DNA of 64,000 nt from Lachnospiraceae bacterium (GTDB lineage: Bacteria; Bacillota; Clostridia; Lachnospirales; Lachnospiraceae). Of this stretch, positions 38,672 through 48,542 are shown in pieces; position 1 is the first letter of the stretch, and each line of letters opens with the position of its first letter. The translations under genes and the position numbers were made by a program. The notes beneath the pieces were generated by a model. It had not been told where the DNA came from. It ran no database searches and worked only from the letters and a program-made list of their open reading frames with translations. The stretch spans positions 1 through 64,000 of the forward strand of contig JAKSPO010000007.1 of assembly GCA_024404675.1 (NCBI GenBank). The letters are read 5' to 3'.

Positions 38672-41287
38672 ATGAATTTTGAATTGATAAGGAACGGCAA
38701 GGCTGCCGATATCTACCTCGAGGAGAACGCCTATCCGGGCGTTTTGCGGGTGGCGAAGGCACTTGCGGAGGATATCTACCTGGTAACCGGAATTCGTCCG
38801 GCAATTATTCGCGATGCAGCGCTTCTTTCCGGCAATACGATTATCATCGGAACCGTCGGAAGAACAGCACTTTTTAGTAAGCTTTCCGGAAGCGAAGAAA
38901 TCATAGGAAAGCGCGAGGTTTTCGAGCTTCGCTACGCAGAGAACCCTTATCCGGGCGTTGAGAAGGCACTGGTTGTGTTCGGAAGCGATAAGCGCGGCAC
39001 AATATACGGAATCTTTGAAATCAGCAGACTTCTCGGCGTAAGCCCCTGGGTATGGTTTGCGGATGCACTTCCAAAGCATATCGACGCACCGGTATTCGGG
39101 GAGGAGGTACCGCGTATCTCTAAGGAGCCCTCGATTCGCTACAGAGGCTTCTTTATCAATGATGAGTGGCCGTCCTTCGGAAACTGGACGAACAATCTGT
39201 TCGGCGGCTTTTGCGCGAATATGTACGAGCAGGTATTTCTTCTTCTGCTTCGTATGCGCGGAAATTATCTGTGGCCTGCGATGTGGTCGGCAATCTTTCC
39301 GAATGACGGACCCGGCATAGAAAATGCCCGTCTGGCGGACGAGCTCGGTGTCGTTATGGGAGCCTCCCACCACGAGCCCTGCTGCAGACAGGGTGAGGAA
39401 TACCGGTATCTGCGCGGCAAGGATTCCATCTACGGCGATGCCTGGAATTTCAATACCAATGAGGAAGGCATCACACGCTTCTGGGCGGACGGACTTAAGA
39501 GAAGCGGCCGGTTTGAGAATGTAATTACCGTCGGTATGCGCGGCGAAGCGGATTCGGCAATCCTCGGAAGAGAGGCAACCCTTAAGGACAATATCGATTT
39601 GCTTCGTCGGGTGCTTAAAACGCAGAATCGACTGATTCGCGAATATGTGAATGCGGATCTTGACAGCGTACCGCGTATGCTTGCCCTCTATAAGGAGGTT
39701 GAGCCGTATTTCTATGGAACGGCCGATACGCCCGGTCTTATGGGCGATGCAGAGCTCGAGGGCGTGACCCTGATGCTTTGCGAGGATAATTTCGGCAATA
39801 TGCGAACCCTTCCGACCGAACAGATGCGAAAGCATCGCGGCGGCTACGGAATGTATTATCATTTCGATTATCACGGCGGCCCGGTATCCTATGAGTGGGT
39901 CAACTCCACACAGATTGCTAAGGTCTGGGAACAGATGGGACGGGCGTATGAGTCCGGCATCCGCGATATATGGATTGTGAACGTCGGCGATCTGAAGCCG
40001 CAGGAATTCCCGCTTACGTATTTTCTGGATCTGGCATACGATTTTGAGACCTACGGAACGAGGCCGAACGAGACGGAGGCATATACGAAGGACTTCGCCG
40101 AGAAGACATTTGCCGGAGCATTCGACGAGGAATGCTTTGCGGAAGCTGTCGTGCGTATCGCGAATACACTTACGACTTACTCGACGCTTAATGCGATGCG
40201 GCGTCCCGAGCACCTGCATCCCGGCGATTACAGCCTGTGTGAGGACGATGAGGCGGCACGCATGCTTGCAATCTGCAGGCAGCTGCGAGAGAACAGCGCA
40301 TGGCTCACTGCACATGTTAAGCCTTCGGGCGAAGCCTGTCTGTTTGAATTGATCACTTATCCCGCCGAAGCATCGGCTAACCTTGTGGAGATGATGATTT
40401 ACGCTGACGCGAACGAGGCGCTTTTAGCAAAAGGCGATACGGTAGCCGATCGCTACGCAAGGCTTACCGAGGAGCGTATCGCTGAGGATGCCGCACTGGT
40501 GGAGCGATATCACGCAATTAACGGTGGCAAATGGAACGGCATGATGAGCGGAAAGCATATCGGCTTTGTCAGCTGGAACGACGAGAATTCCGCACCGCCG
40601 GCGGTTCATTATCTGAAAGAGGTGGAGAGCGGCGAATATACACCGAAGCAGAGCGGCGGGACATTTGCCGAAACGATGCTTGCTTCGATCGACACGGAAT
40701 TCGGCAAGAAGCGTCCCGCGTGGGCAGAAGGGAAGAGCTTCCCTGCGAACACCTATCTTATGCAGGAGCCGGGCGTAATTTCGATCGATGTTGCGGATTA
40801 TGTTCACAAGAGCGCTAAGGACGGCGCGGCATATGAGCTTCTTACCGGCTACGGACGAAGCGGCGATGCACTTGCGGTCCTTCCGGTCGGTCGTTATTAT
40901 CACGGAGACGGTCCAACCGTTACCTACCGCATTGCAGTTCCGAAGACAGAGGATTATACACTGCGTTTCTGTTTTGCTCCGAGCAACCCGAGAGAGCTGA
41001 ACGGCAGCGTATGCTTCGGACTTAAGGTCGATGACGGTGATGAGGCGGTTTATGACATCATTCCGGAGGGCTTCCGAAGCGGTGACTGCTTCAACGGGCA
41101 TTGGAATCAGGGCGTTATGATTAATGTGCGTGAGAAGCTTGTACCGGTCAGACTGTCCGAAGGCACGCATACCCTTACGATTTGCTCGGTGGATTCCGAA
41201 GCGGTGCTTGAGCGAATTGTTGTAACAAACAGTATATACGGTGCGCCGAAGAGCTATTTCGGGCCCAGAACAACCTATAAGGAATAA
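38672..41287 (+). CDS. GH115 xylan alpha-1,2-glucuronidase (second copy)
   Basis: An 871-aa paralogue of the GH115 at 6132. The core is nearly the same: [15 protein letters not shown] near residue 156, [52 protein letters not shown] and [11 protein letters not shown]. It lacks the extra beta domain of about 100 residues that the first copy has near 696-790, passing from the helical middle part directly to the C-terminal domain ([28 protein letters not shown]). No signal peptide, so cytoplasmic. ATG 38672 lies directly after the truA stop, with GGAAGGTGG upstream inside truA. otc follows at 16 bp. Confidence 0.92.
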   Translation: MNFELIRNGKAADIYLEENAYPGVLRVAKALAEDIYLVTGIRPAIIRDAALLSGNTIIIGTVGRTALFSKLSGSEEIIGKREVFELRYAENPYPGVEKALVVFGSDKRGTIYGIFEISRLLGVSPWVWFADALPKHIDAPVFGEEVPRISKEPSIRYRGFFINDEWPSFGNWTNNLFGGFCANMYEQVFLLLLRMRGNYLWPAMWSAIFPNDGPGIENARLADELGVVMGASHHEPCCRQGEEYRYLRGKDSIYGDAWNFNTNEEGITRFWADGLKRSGRFENVITVGMRGEADSAILGREATLKDNIDLLRRVLKTQNRLIREYVNADLDSVPRMLALYKEVEPYFYGTADTPGLMGDAELEGVTLMLCEDNFGNMRTLPTEQMRKHRGGYGMYYHFDYHGGPVSYEWVNSTQIAKVWEQMGRAYESGIRDIWIVNVGDLKPQEFPLTYFLDLAYDFETYGTRPNETEAYTKDFAEKTFAGAFDEECFAEAVVRIANTLTTYSTLNAMRRPEHLHPGDYSLCEDDEAARMLAICRQLRENSAWLTAHVKPSGEACLFELITYPAEASANLVEMMIYADANEALLAKGDTVADRYARLTEERIAEDAALVERYHAINGGKWNGMMSGKHIGFVSWNDENSAPPAVHYLKEVESGEYTPKQSGGTFAETMLASIDTEFGKKRPAWAEGKSFPANTYLMQEPGVISIDVADYVHKSAKDGAAYELLTGYGRSGDALAVLPVGRYYHGDGPTVTYRIAVPKTEDYTLRFCFAPSNPRELNGSVCFGLKVDDGDEAVYDIIPEGFRSGDCFNGHWNQGVMINVREKLVPVRLSEGTHTLTICSVDSEAVLERIVVTNSIYGAPKSYFGPRTTYKE

Positions 41288-41303
41288 ATTAACGGAGGCT
41301 ATT

Positions 41304-42299
41304 ATGAATATTAAAGGCAGATCATTTTTGACATTGAAGGATTTTACACCCGAAGAGATTGTTGAGTTTCTCGACCTGGCAGCAGAGCTTCGCGAGAAGA
41401 AGAGAAACAGAATCAAGGTTACCGGCTGCGAGGGTAAGAATATCGCACTGATTTTTGAGAAGACGAGTACGAGAACCCGCTGCTCCTTTGAGGTTGCGGC
41501 GCATGATCTTGGTATGGGTGCAACCTATCTTGACCCCTCCGCTTCCCAGATCGGTAAGAAGGAGAGCATTGCGGATACCGCAAGAGTTCTCGGAAGAATG
41601 TTCGACGGTATCGAGTACCGAGGCTACGGTCAGGAGATCGTTGAGACACTTGCGAAGTACTCCGGCGTTCCTGTTTGGAACGGTCTGACCAATGAGTATC
41701 ATCCGACGCAGATGCTTGCGGATATGCTTACCGTTCGCGACAATTTCGGCAGACTTAAGGGCATCAAGTTCGCATATCTCGGCGATGCCCGCTACAATAC
41801 CGGCAACTCGCTGATGATCGTATGCAGCAAGCTCGGTCTTCATTTTGTATGCTGTGCACCGAAGAAGTACTGGCCGAACGAGGAGCTTCGCAAGGAGTGT
41901 GAGGCTTATGCTAAGGCTTCCGGCGCAATCCTTGAGTTCACCGAGGATGTAATGGCAGGAACGAAGGATGCGGATGTTATATCCACCGACGTATGGGTTT
42001 CCATGGGTGAGCCGGATGAGGTTTGGGCAGAGAGAATCAATGATCTGCTTCCTTATCAGGTCAATATGACAGTGATGAAAAATGCATCCGAGCAGGCTAT
42101 TTTCCTGCATTGCCTCCCGAGCTTCCACGACCTGAACACCGGTATCGGTATGAAGATCAGTGAGAAATTCGGCCTCAATGAGATGGAGGTTACCGACGAG
42201 GTATTCGAGTCCTCCTACAGCCGTGTATTTGATGAGGCAGAGAATCGTATGCACACCATTAAGGCTGTTATGTACGCAACGCTTAGCGAGGAACAGTAG
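41304..42299 (+). CDS. argF: Ornithine carbamoyltransferase
   Basis: Carbamoylates ornithine to citrulline in arginine synthesis or runs in reverse in arginine breakdown. The 331-aa protein has the carbamoyl-phosphate motif STRTR (residues 55-59), [11 protein letters not shown], and the ornithine-site HCLPSFHD (usually HCLPAFHD). GGAGG precedes ATG 41304; the upstream ORF extension has none. No other arginine gene is nearby, so placement between a glycosidase and coaX is unusual; whether it is argF or arcB type cannot be told. Confidence 0.93.
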   Translation: MNIKGRSFLTLKDFTPEEIVEFLDLAAELREKKRNRIKVTGCEGKNIALIFEKTSTRTRCSFEVAAHDLGMGATYLDPSASQIGKKESIADTARVLGRMFDGIEYRGYGQEIVETLAKYSGVPVWNGLTNEYHPTQMLADMLTVRDNFGRLKGIKFAYLGDARYNTGNSLMIVCSKLGLHFVCCAPKKYWPNEELRKECEAYAKASGAILEFTEDVMAGTKDADVISTDVWVSMGEPDEVWAERINDLLPYQVNMTVMKNASEQAIFLHCLPSFHDLNTGIGMKISEKFGLNEMEVTDEVFESSYSRVFDEAENRMHTIKAVMYATLSEEQ

Positions 42300-42301
42300 G
42301 T

Positions 42302-42649
42302 ATGGCAGGAGATACAGTGGTTTTGTGTGGCAGCAGCTCTTATGAGAAGCTGTTTTATATGAATCCCGAGTTCGATAACCTTCCGCAGGAAGTTAAGGAT
42401 CAGCTGAAGATTATGTGCGTCATCTTTACGGAAAAGGTGGGCGGACGGCTGATGCTTCAGTTTGATGAGGAGGGGAATCTGGAATTTTCCGTATCCTCAA
42501 ACGAGGCGGACGGGTTGTTCGATGAAATCGGCAGCGGTCTCGAGATCAAGAAGCTGCAGAATGAGCAGAGAGAGTTTCTGGAATCTCTTGAGCTGTATTA
42601 TAAGGTGTTCTTTTTGCATATGGACGCCGATGATTTGGAGAAGGAATGA
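42302..42649 (+). CDS. Small conserved protein (DUF6145-like)
   Basis: A 115-aa acidic protein: [19 protein letters not shown], then [28 protein letters not shown]. It resembles small Lachnospiraceae proteins I recall as DUF6145, of unknown function. It starts 2 bp after otc and its stop overlaps the coaX start, so it is translationally tied to coaX. Confidence 0.6.
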   Translation: MAGDTVVLCGSSSYEKLFYMNPEFDNLPQEVKDQLKIMCVIFTEKVGGRLMLQFDEEGNLEFSVSSNEADGLFDEIGSGLEIKKLQNEQREFLESLELYYKVFFLHMDADDLEKE

Positions 42650-43446
42650 TGAAGAAGGATTTGTTGCTTGGAATTGATGTCGGAAATACCAATATCACAT
42701 TTGGCGTTTTCAAAGGCGAGGAGATTGTCAGAACCTTTCGTATGACAACGAAGATGCAGCGTACCTCGGATGAGTTCGGTGTCTGGATCTCGAATCTGTT
42801 GCAGGGCTGCGGTTATGAGCCGGAGGAGCTGAAGGACGTTATTATTGCTTCGGTTGTTCCAGGAATCATGCATTCCCTGAATGCCGGTATCATCAAATAC
42901 CTGAAGCGCACGCCGATTGTCATCGGAGCGGGTACGAAGACAGGTCTTCGCATCAATATGGCGAATCCGAAGGAGCTTGGCGCAGACCGCGTTGTAGACT
43001 GTGTCGCAGGCTATGAGATTTACGGCGGACCGATTATGGTAATTGACTTCGGAACGGCGACTACGTATGACCTGGTGCTTTCCGGCTGTGTATTTGAGTC
43101 GGGTATTACAAGCCCCGGTATCCGTATCTGTGCCAATGCGCTTTGGAACGAGACCGCTAAGCTTCCCGAGATTGCGATTGAAAAGCCGGAGAGCATTCTT
43201 GCAAGAGATACGACGACCAGTATGCAGGCAGGTCTTGTATACGGCTGCATCGGACAGACCGAATATATCATCCGTAAGGTCAAGGAGGCAGCCGGACTTA
43301 GTGAGATGAAGGTCGTTGCAACCGGCGGACTTGGTCGTATTATCGCCGGCGAGACGGATATGATTGATGTTTATGATCCCGATCTTACACTGAAGGGACT
43401 TCGGATCATCTATGAAAAGCAGGCGAAGCGAAAGGACAATGCATGA
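42649..43446 (+). CDS. coaX: Type III pantothenate kinase
   Basis: CoaX makes 4'-phosphopantothenate in coenzyme A synthesis. The 265-aa protein has the ASKHA phosphate-1 motif GIDVGNTN (residues 8-15), [16 protein letters not shown] and the second phosphate motif [11 protein letters not shown] 42649 gives better spacing from GAGAAGG than ATG 42646. Its stop overlaps the dus start by 4 bp (ATGA). CoA also supplies the phosphopantetheine arm used by the carrier protein at 50308. Confidence 0.95.
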   Translation: MKKDLLLGIDVGNTNITFGVFKGEEIVRTFRMTTKMQRTSDEFGVWISNLLQGCGYEPEELKDVIIASVVPGIMHSLNAGIIKYLKRTPIVIGAGTKTGLRINMANPKELGADRVVDCVAGYEIYGGPIMVIDFGTATTYDLVLSGCVFESGITSPGIRICANALWNETAKLPEIAIEKPESILARDTTTSMQAGLVYGCIGQTEYIIRKVKEAAGLSEMKVVATGGLGRIIAGETDMIDVYDPDLTLKGLRIIYEKQAKRKDNA

Positions 43447-44405
43447 GCTTTCGTATCGGAAATGTGTTAATTGAGAACGAGCTGGCACTCGGCCCGATGG
43501 CGGGAATTACCGACCTGCCGTTTCGCCTCCTGTGTAAGGAAAAGGGCGTCGGACTTCTGTATACCGAGATGGTCAGCGCTAAGGGAGTCATGTACCGAAA
43601 CAAGAACACCGAGGATATGCTTGTGACCGATGAGGCGGAGCATCCGATTGCTTTGCAGCTGTTCGGAAGCGACCCTGATATCATGGGTGAGCAGGCGAAG
43701 GTTCTGAGTGAGCGAGCATTTGACTTTTTTGATATCAATATGGGCTGTCCGGTTCCGAAGGTCGTGAATAACGGTGAGGGCTCGGCGCTTATGAAGGATC
43801 CGGCGCTTGCGGCTAAGATTGTGTCTTCGATGGTTCGCTCTCAGCCGAAGCCGGTTCTTGTCAAGATTCGAAAGGGCTTTCGAGAGGACAATGCGGTGGA
43901 GGTTGCCAAAGCCTGCGAAGCGGCCGGAGCGGCTGCGGTAGCGGTACACGGAAGGCTTCGCGAGGAGTATTACGGTGGACAGGCAGACTGGGACTGTATT
44001 CGACGCGTGAAGGAGGCCGTCAGTATTCCTGTTATCGGAAGCGGTGATGTGGACAGTGCTGAGATGGCGCTTTCCATGAAGCAGGAGACCGGAGTTGATT
44101 GTGTGATGATTGCAAGGGCCGCGAGAGGTAACCCGTGGATTTTTGCCCAGTGCGCGGCTGCATTTCGTGGCGAACCCGTTATGGAGAAGCCGAGTGTTCG
44201 TGAGGTTTGTAAGACTGTGCTTCGCCACGCGCAGATGTCGATTGCACAATATGGGGAGAGACGGGCGATGCCCGCGATGAGAAGTCATGTATCCTGGTAT
44301 TTCTCAGGCTATCCGAATTCGGCGGCACTCCGACGGAAGGCCAACGAAATCGTGGCTTACGAAGAACTGGAGGCTTTACTTGCACCGTATCTGACGGAAG
44401 CGTGA
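43443..44405 (+). CDS. dus: tRNA-dihydrouridine synthase, DusB type
   Basis: An FMN enzyme that reduces uridine in tRNA. The 320-aa protein shows [13 protein letters not shown], the catalytic cysteine region [24 protein letters not shown] and GSGDVDS. The helical C-terminal part carries [19 protein letters not shown], typical of DusB in Firmicutes. It overlaps coaX by 4 bp and is followed at 22 bp by a lipoprotein gene. Confidence 0.94.
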   Translation: MSFRIGNVLIENELALGPMAGITDLPFRLLCKEKGVGLLYTEMVSAKGVMYRNKNTEDMLVTDEAEHPIALQLFGSDPDIMGEQAKVLSERAFDFFDINMGCPVPKVVNNGEGSALMKDPALAAKIVSSMVRSQPKPVLVKIRKGFREDNAVEVAKACEAAGAAAVAVHGRLREEYYGGQADWDCIRRVKEAVSIPVIGSGDVDSAEMALSMKQETGVDCVMIARAARGNPWIFAQCAAAFRGEPVMEKPSVREVCKTVLRHAQMSIAQYGERRAMPAMRSHVSWYFSGYPNSAALRRKANEIVAYEELEALLAPYLTEA

Positions 44406-44427
44406 CCTTTAGAAAGAGAGGTTTGCT

Positions 44428-45789
44428 ATGAAAAAGTTATTAAGTATATTGTTAACTATCGCCTTACTCCTTGGTCTGACTGCCTGTGGAGAAGAGGCGA
44501 GTAAGTCCGGGAAGCGAAGAGACCCCGCATCAGGCGAGAAGGTAACGCCGACGGCAAGCCCTGAGGCAACTCCTACCGTGAGTCCTGAGACAACGCCGAC
44601 GCCCGAACCGACACCTGCCCTTCCGAAGGTTGCCGCTAAGGAGGGACCGCTTTATGCAATCGGTGCCGATCCCTACGCGTTTGAGTATTACAGCGATAAT
44701 TATACCGGCGAAGGCGCCGCTTTTCAGAACCATATAGAGTATATCTATCTTCTTGAGGTGAATTACCAGAAGCTTGCCGATCGCCTCTTTAAAGAAAATC
44801 AGGCGCTTGCGCAGTATGCAGACGGAGTCAGAAAGGATGCGGCAGCATTCCTGGCACAGTCTCATGAGAAGTTCGATTATGCCTGGTTCGTAGACAGTAA
44901 GGTGGAAGTGAGCCGCGCGGATTCTGCAGTATTCTCCTATAAGAGAAGCTATTCTACCTATCTCGGCGGGGCACATCCGTTCTCCTACGCGGAGAGCTTC
45001 AATATTGATACGGCTCAGGGAACAACGATCACGCTTAGCGCCTATGTAAAGGATACAGCAGAGCTTGCGGAGGTTGTTGTCGAAGGAATCAAGAAGCAGG
45101 GCGATGCAAACCTTCTGTGGGATGGCTGGGAGAAGGGCGTATTTGCCGGCGTGAAGGATGGAACCGCGAACTGGATCGCAACGAAGGACGGTGTGACAAT
45201 CTGGTACAATCCGGGCGATATCGCTGCGTATGCGGCAGGCTCGATTACGGTTTGCGTAAATGTTTCTGATTATCCGGAGCTTTTTGTAGAGCAGTATATC
45301 GGCGCGTATGGCAATCAGCAGTTAGAAAAGGTAACGCATCAGCTGGCTACCGAGGGATTGTCTGCATTCTATACGGAGGTTCTTCCGGCCATCTGTGACG
45401 GAATGGGTACTGCAACCTGGAAGGATATTCGGGCTATTCTTGATGCAAAGGGAATCCTTTATGAAGGGCTTGATGATGACGAAGCTCTGGAGTATGAGAT
45501 GCAGCCGTTTTTCAAGCTGAAGGAGGGCAAGGAGGAATTCTATCTGTACTTCTTCCCGATGCCCGATGATGCGATGCGGGTCAATGTGCTTTCTTCGGTT
45601 GATGTCAGAAGAGATGATTTTGAATCCTTTGCCCTAGTTGAGGATTATTACCACACCACGAAGCCGCAGTTCCAGTTCGTTGACTGGGCAATCTTTGAGT
45701 TCCCTGTAGCACCTGCCTTCGGAACCCTTTCGGATATGCTGAACGTTCTTTTTGCTGAAATCTATTACGGGCATAGCAGAGCGGAGTAA
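44428..45789 (+). CDS. Lipoprotein with DUF3298-like domain
   Basis: A 453-aa lipoprotein with lipobox LTAC (about residue 20), a Pro/Thr linker (TPTASPEATPTVSPE) and an outer region of about 380 residues. Residues about 165-280 match DUF3298/RsiV-like domains (YSTYLGGAHPFSYAESFNIDTAQGTTITL). The last part with FPMPDDAMRVNVLSS is not recognised. GAGAGG precedes the ATG. It ends the truA operon; asd then has its own promoter. Confidence 0.75.
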   Translation: MKKLLSILLTIALLLGLTACGEEASKSGKRRDPASGEKVTPTASPEATPTVSPETTPTPEPTPALPKVAAKEGPLYAIGADPYAFEYYSDNYTGEGAAFQNHIEYIYLLEVNYQKLADRLFKENQALAQYADGVRKDAAAFLAQSHEKFDYAWFVDSKVEVSRADSAVFSYKRSYSTYLGGAHPFSYAESFNIDTAQGTTITLSAYVKDTAELAEVVVEGIKKQGDANLLWDGWEKGVFAGVKDGTANWIATKDGVTIWYNPGDIAAYAAGSITVCVNVSDYPELFVEQYIGAYGNQQLEKVTHQLATEGLSAFYTEVLPAICDGMGTATWKDIRAILDAKGILYEGLDDDEALEYEMQPFFKLKEGKEEFYLYFFPMPDDAMRVNVLSSVDVRRDDFESFALVEDYYHTTKPQFQFVDWAIFEFPVAPAFGTLSDMLNVLFAEIYYGHSRAE

Positions 45790-45829
45790 GCAGCTTCTTA
45801 AAAAAATCACGAGATTAAGAAAAAAATAC

Positions 45830-45858
45830 TTGCATTTTCCTCTTCTATGGAGTACAAT
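45830..45858 (+). promoter_or_regulatory. Promoter of asd
   Basis: TTGCAT (45830-45835), 17 bp, TACAAT (45853-45858), giving a leader of about 75 nt with no clear riboswitch fold. Confidence 0.65.
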
Positions 45859-45940
45859 GAGGCAAGTTTGCGGACAAATGTCCGTCATAGAAAAACATTT
45901 TGCGGAACTGATTACGGTTAACGCAGTTAGGAGGCCGTTT

Positions 45941-47038
45941 ATGGCAATAGAAGTTAAAGAAAAGTTTAAGGTTGGTATTCTTGGCGCTACCGGTATGGTA
46001 GGTCAGCGTTTCATCTCCCTTCTGGAGAACCATCCGTGGTTTGAGGTTACGATGGTAGCAGCAAGCCCGAGAAGTGCAGGCAAGACTTACGCTGAGGCAG
46101 TAGGCGATCGTTGGAAGATGACGACTCCCATGCCCGCAAAGGTTGCAGACCTTCTTGTTCGTAACGTTAATGAGGTTGAGGCTGTGGCAGCAGAGGTTGA
46201 TTTTGTGTTCTCCGCAGTAGATATGACCAAGGACGAAATCAGAGCAATCGAGGATGCTTATGCAAAGACCGAGACCCCTGTTGTAAGTAACAACAGTGCA
46301 CATCGTTGGACGCCCGATGTTCCGATGGTAGTTCCGGAATTGAACCCCGACCACTATGACATTATTAAGTATCAGAGAGAGCGTCTTGGCACCAAGCGCG
46401 GTTTCGTTGCTGTAAAGCCGAACTGCTCCATTCAGAGCTACACCCCTATGCTTCATGCTCTTAAGGAGTTTGAGCCTACCGAGGTTGTCGCTACGACCTA
46501 TCAGGCTATTTCCGGTGCTGGTAAGACCTTCAAGGATTGGCCGGAGATGATCGACAATGTAATTCCTTACATCGGTGGTGAGGAAGAGAAGAGTGAGCAG
46601 GAGCCGCTTCGTATCTGGGGTCACATCGAGAACGGTCAGATCGTTAAGGCAGAGGGCCCGGTAATCACTACCCAGTGTATCCGTGTTCCGGTTTCCGACG
46701 GACATACCGCTGCTGTTTTTGTAAAGTTTAAGAATAAGCCCACCAAGGAGCAGATTCTTGAGAAGTGGAAGAGCTTCAAGGGACTTCCGCAGGATATGGA
46801 GCTGCCGAGCGCGCCGAAGCAGTTCATCACCTACTTCGAGGAGGACAATCGCCCGCAGTGCAACCTTGATCGTGATACCGAGAACGGTATGGGCGTATGC
46901 GCAGGCCGTCTCCGTGAGGACAAGGTTTACGATTGGAAGTTTGTAGGACTTTCCCACAACACCAAGCGTGGTGCAGCAGGTGGCGCAGTGCTTTCCGCTG
47001 AGACACTTGTAGCTCTTGGCTATATCGAGAAGAAGTGA
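45941..47038 (+). CDS. asd: Aspartate-semialdehyde dehydrogenase
   Basis: Makes aspartate semialdehyde from aspartyl phosphate, for lysine/DAP, threonine and methionine. The 365-aa protein has the NADP motif GATGMVGQRF, the active-site KPNCSIQ (catalytic Cys), AISGAGKT and the C-terminal GLSHNTKRGAAGG. It belongs to the longer fungal/archaeal-like type found in clostridia. AGGAGG precedes ATG 45941; the longer upstream frame includes the promoter and is not coding. With ddh it feeds the meso-DAP branch. Confidence 0.94.
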   Translation: MAIEVKEKFKVGILGATGMVGQRFISLLENHPWFEVTMVAASPRSAGKTYAEAVGDRWKMTTPMPAKVADLLVRNVNEVEAVAAEVDFVFSAVDMTKDEIRAIEDAYAKTETPVVSNNSAHRWTPDVPMVVPELNPDHYDIIKYQRERLGTKRGFVAVKPNCSIQSYTPMLHALKEFEPTEVVATTYQAISGAGKTFKDWPEMIDNVIPYIGGEEEKSEQEPLRIWGHIENGQIVKAEGPVITTQCIRVPVSDGHTAAVFVKFKNKPTKEQILEKWKSFKGLPQDMELPSAPKQFITYFEEDNRPQCNLDRDTENGMGVCAGRLREDKVYDWKFVGLSHNTKRGAAGGAVLSAETLVALGYIEKK

Positions 47039-47061
47039 TAAATTAGTTGTGAAATGATTTG

Positions 47062-47097
47062 AAAAGGGTCCCGGGGATATATCCCGAGGCCCTTTTT
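47062..47097. terminator. Intrinsic terminator
   Basis: AAGGG, CCGGGGAT and partners form a hairpin centred on ATAT, followed by TTTTT; AAAA precedes it for the opposite strand. It separates asd from the convergent operon. Confidence 0.8.
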
Positions 47098-47137
47098 ATG
47101 TGTGGATTTTCAGACAATTGTTTCGAAAAACTGCAAA

Positions 47138-48541
47138 TCAATGTTTCGGATCAGCCTTATCGGAGCAAGGAAGCCACTCCAGAAGGAGAACTACTATCAG
47201 GTAGAAGAGAATACTGCAGGTGATTGAGAAAAGCGGATACAGCGTACGATTTCCGATTGTCTTAAGCACTTGTGTGATATCGTTGACACCGAGATATCCG
47301 ACAATCGTTGTCCACTGGAGTTGGAGTATGAAGATTTTTCTTGCAGAACGTGAAGTCAGGAGGGAAAGTACAGCTTTTCCGTTGAAGGAATGTGGAACTT
47401 CGATGTGCTTATCCAAAAACTCACCTGTGAGCATTCCCGCACCGTAGAAGCCGATTGCCACTATTGCAGAAATAAAGGAAGAATGCCTTGACGAAAAGAA
47501 TCCGTAAAACAGAACGAGCATAAGTAACAGAACAGGAGTGCTTTTCAAAAGGAAAATGATTCCACCTGCCAGATTACGGAGTGCTTTGTGTCTTATCCCA
47601 GAGAGAAGCAGGAGCACATAGGAAAGGATTCCGGCAATCAAAGCAGAAAGAAGAAAGATTGCTAAGGACACAAAAGCTGCTTTGAAAATAAGTCGGTATG
47701 CACCACCTGAGATTAAGTTTTCTTTGATTGCATTCAACAAACCTTGCATTTTCTCTGCCCCCTCCTTTCTGACGATCAGCTGATATTCGGAAATCTCTTG
47801 ATACCCGTCTGACATAAGATATTTTGTTTCTGTGAGTGAGTGGTTTTCGCTTGTACCGTAGGTTGCGAGCATATCTACCCTTCCGGCCATCAAGTCTACC
47901 AGAGCGGAATCGTTTTGTAAGACAACTATAATTGATTTCCGACCAAGGTAGGAAGCAAATTCTTTCGCTAGTGTGAGTGAAGATCCGTTCGCGTTCCCGA
48001 ACGCATCCACTTCTTCTAACGGAGGAACCGCTCCTGTGACGCCAATGGTAAGCGTTCCACCGGGCTGATGCGCTAAAGGTACTCCGGCAAGAAAGGCATT
48101 TGCCTGATCGCGCAGTTCTCGGTTACTGGGAGCGAAAGCAAATCCGAAGGAGAAATTAGTCTGCCCCTGACCAGGAGTTTCTGCGGGCGATAAGGCGACA
48201 TATTCACCGCTTTGCGTAAGTTTTGCTGCTGTAATATCCACGGCCCAGATTCCGGAAACCAGTCCGTTATCTAAGGCTTTCTTCGCATCCTCAAAGCGTT
48301 CATAGGAAATGTAAGAACCGAGGTGGATCCCGAAGTAACCGTCAAGAAACATGCGAACGGATTCGTCCGACAGATTGGTAGAGACGCCGCCTATTGTACA
48401 TCCGTCGAACTCCCTAACGGTAACAGTTTCTCCAGCAACTGATAAGTGTGCAGGCCTTTTTGGAACGATGACTGCGGACAGTACGAAGAGAATCGATACA
48501 AAGATCAGGCTGGCAATCAGTTTTATACGAGTTTTCATCAT
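47138..48541 (-). CDS. GlnP-like SBP-SBP-permease fusion
   Basis: A 467-aa protein joining amino-acid ABC parts. Residues 8-27 are a membrane anchor; about 40-150 and 158-275 look like two SBP_bac_3-type binding domains, the second clearer (LTIGVTGAVPPLEEVDAFG, LMAGRVDMLATYGTSE). About 285-455 are a HisM/GlnP-type permease with roughly five TM helices and the ATPase-coupling loop region near IEVPHSFNGKAVLS. Fused binding domains and permease are known from lactococcal GlnP, whose ATPase is GlnQ. No partner ATPase gene is in the operon. It is the last gene of the Dlt-like operon, 1 bp after the propeller gene. Confidence 0.8.
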   Translation of the reverse strand: MMKTRIKLIASLIFVSILFVLSAVIVPKRPAHLSVAGETVTVREFDGCTIGGVSTNLSDESVRMFLDGYFGIHLGSYISYERFEDAKKALDNGLVSGIWAVDITAAKLTQSGEYVALSPAETPGQGQTNFSFGFAFAPSNRELRDQANAFLAGVPLAHQPGGTLTIGVTGAVPPLEEVDAFGNANGSSLTLAKEFASYLGRKSIIVVLQNDSALVDLMAGRVDMLATYGTSENHSLTETKYLMSDGYQEISEYQLIVRKEGAEKMQGLLNAIKENLISGGAYRLIFKAAFVSLAIFLLSALIAGILSYVLLLLSGIRHKALRNLAGGIIFLLKSTPVLLLMLVLFYGFFSSRHSSFISAIVAIGFYGAGMLTGEFLDKHIEVPHSFNGKAVLSLLTSRSARKIFILQLQWTTIVGYLGVNDITQVLKTIGNRTLYPLFSITCSILFYLIVVLLLEWLPCSDKADPKH

Positions 48542-48542
48542 T

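Noticed and set aside
42302..42649. Small protein as a toxin-antitoxin member
   Set aside because: No toxin or antitoxin motif and it is embedded in a housekeeping operon.
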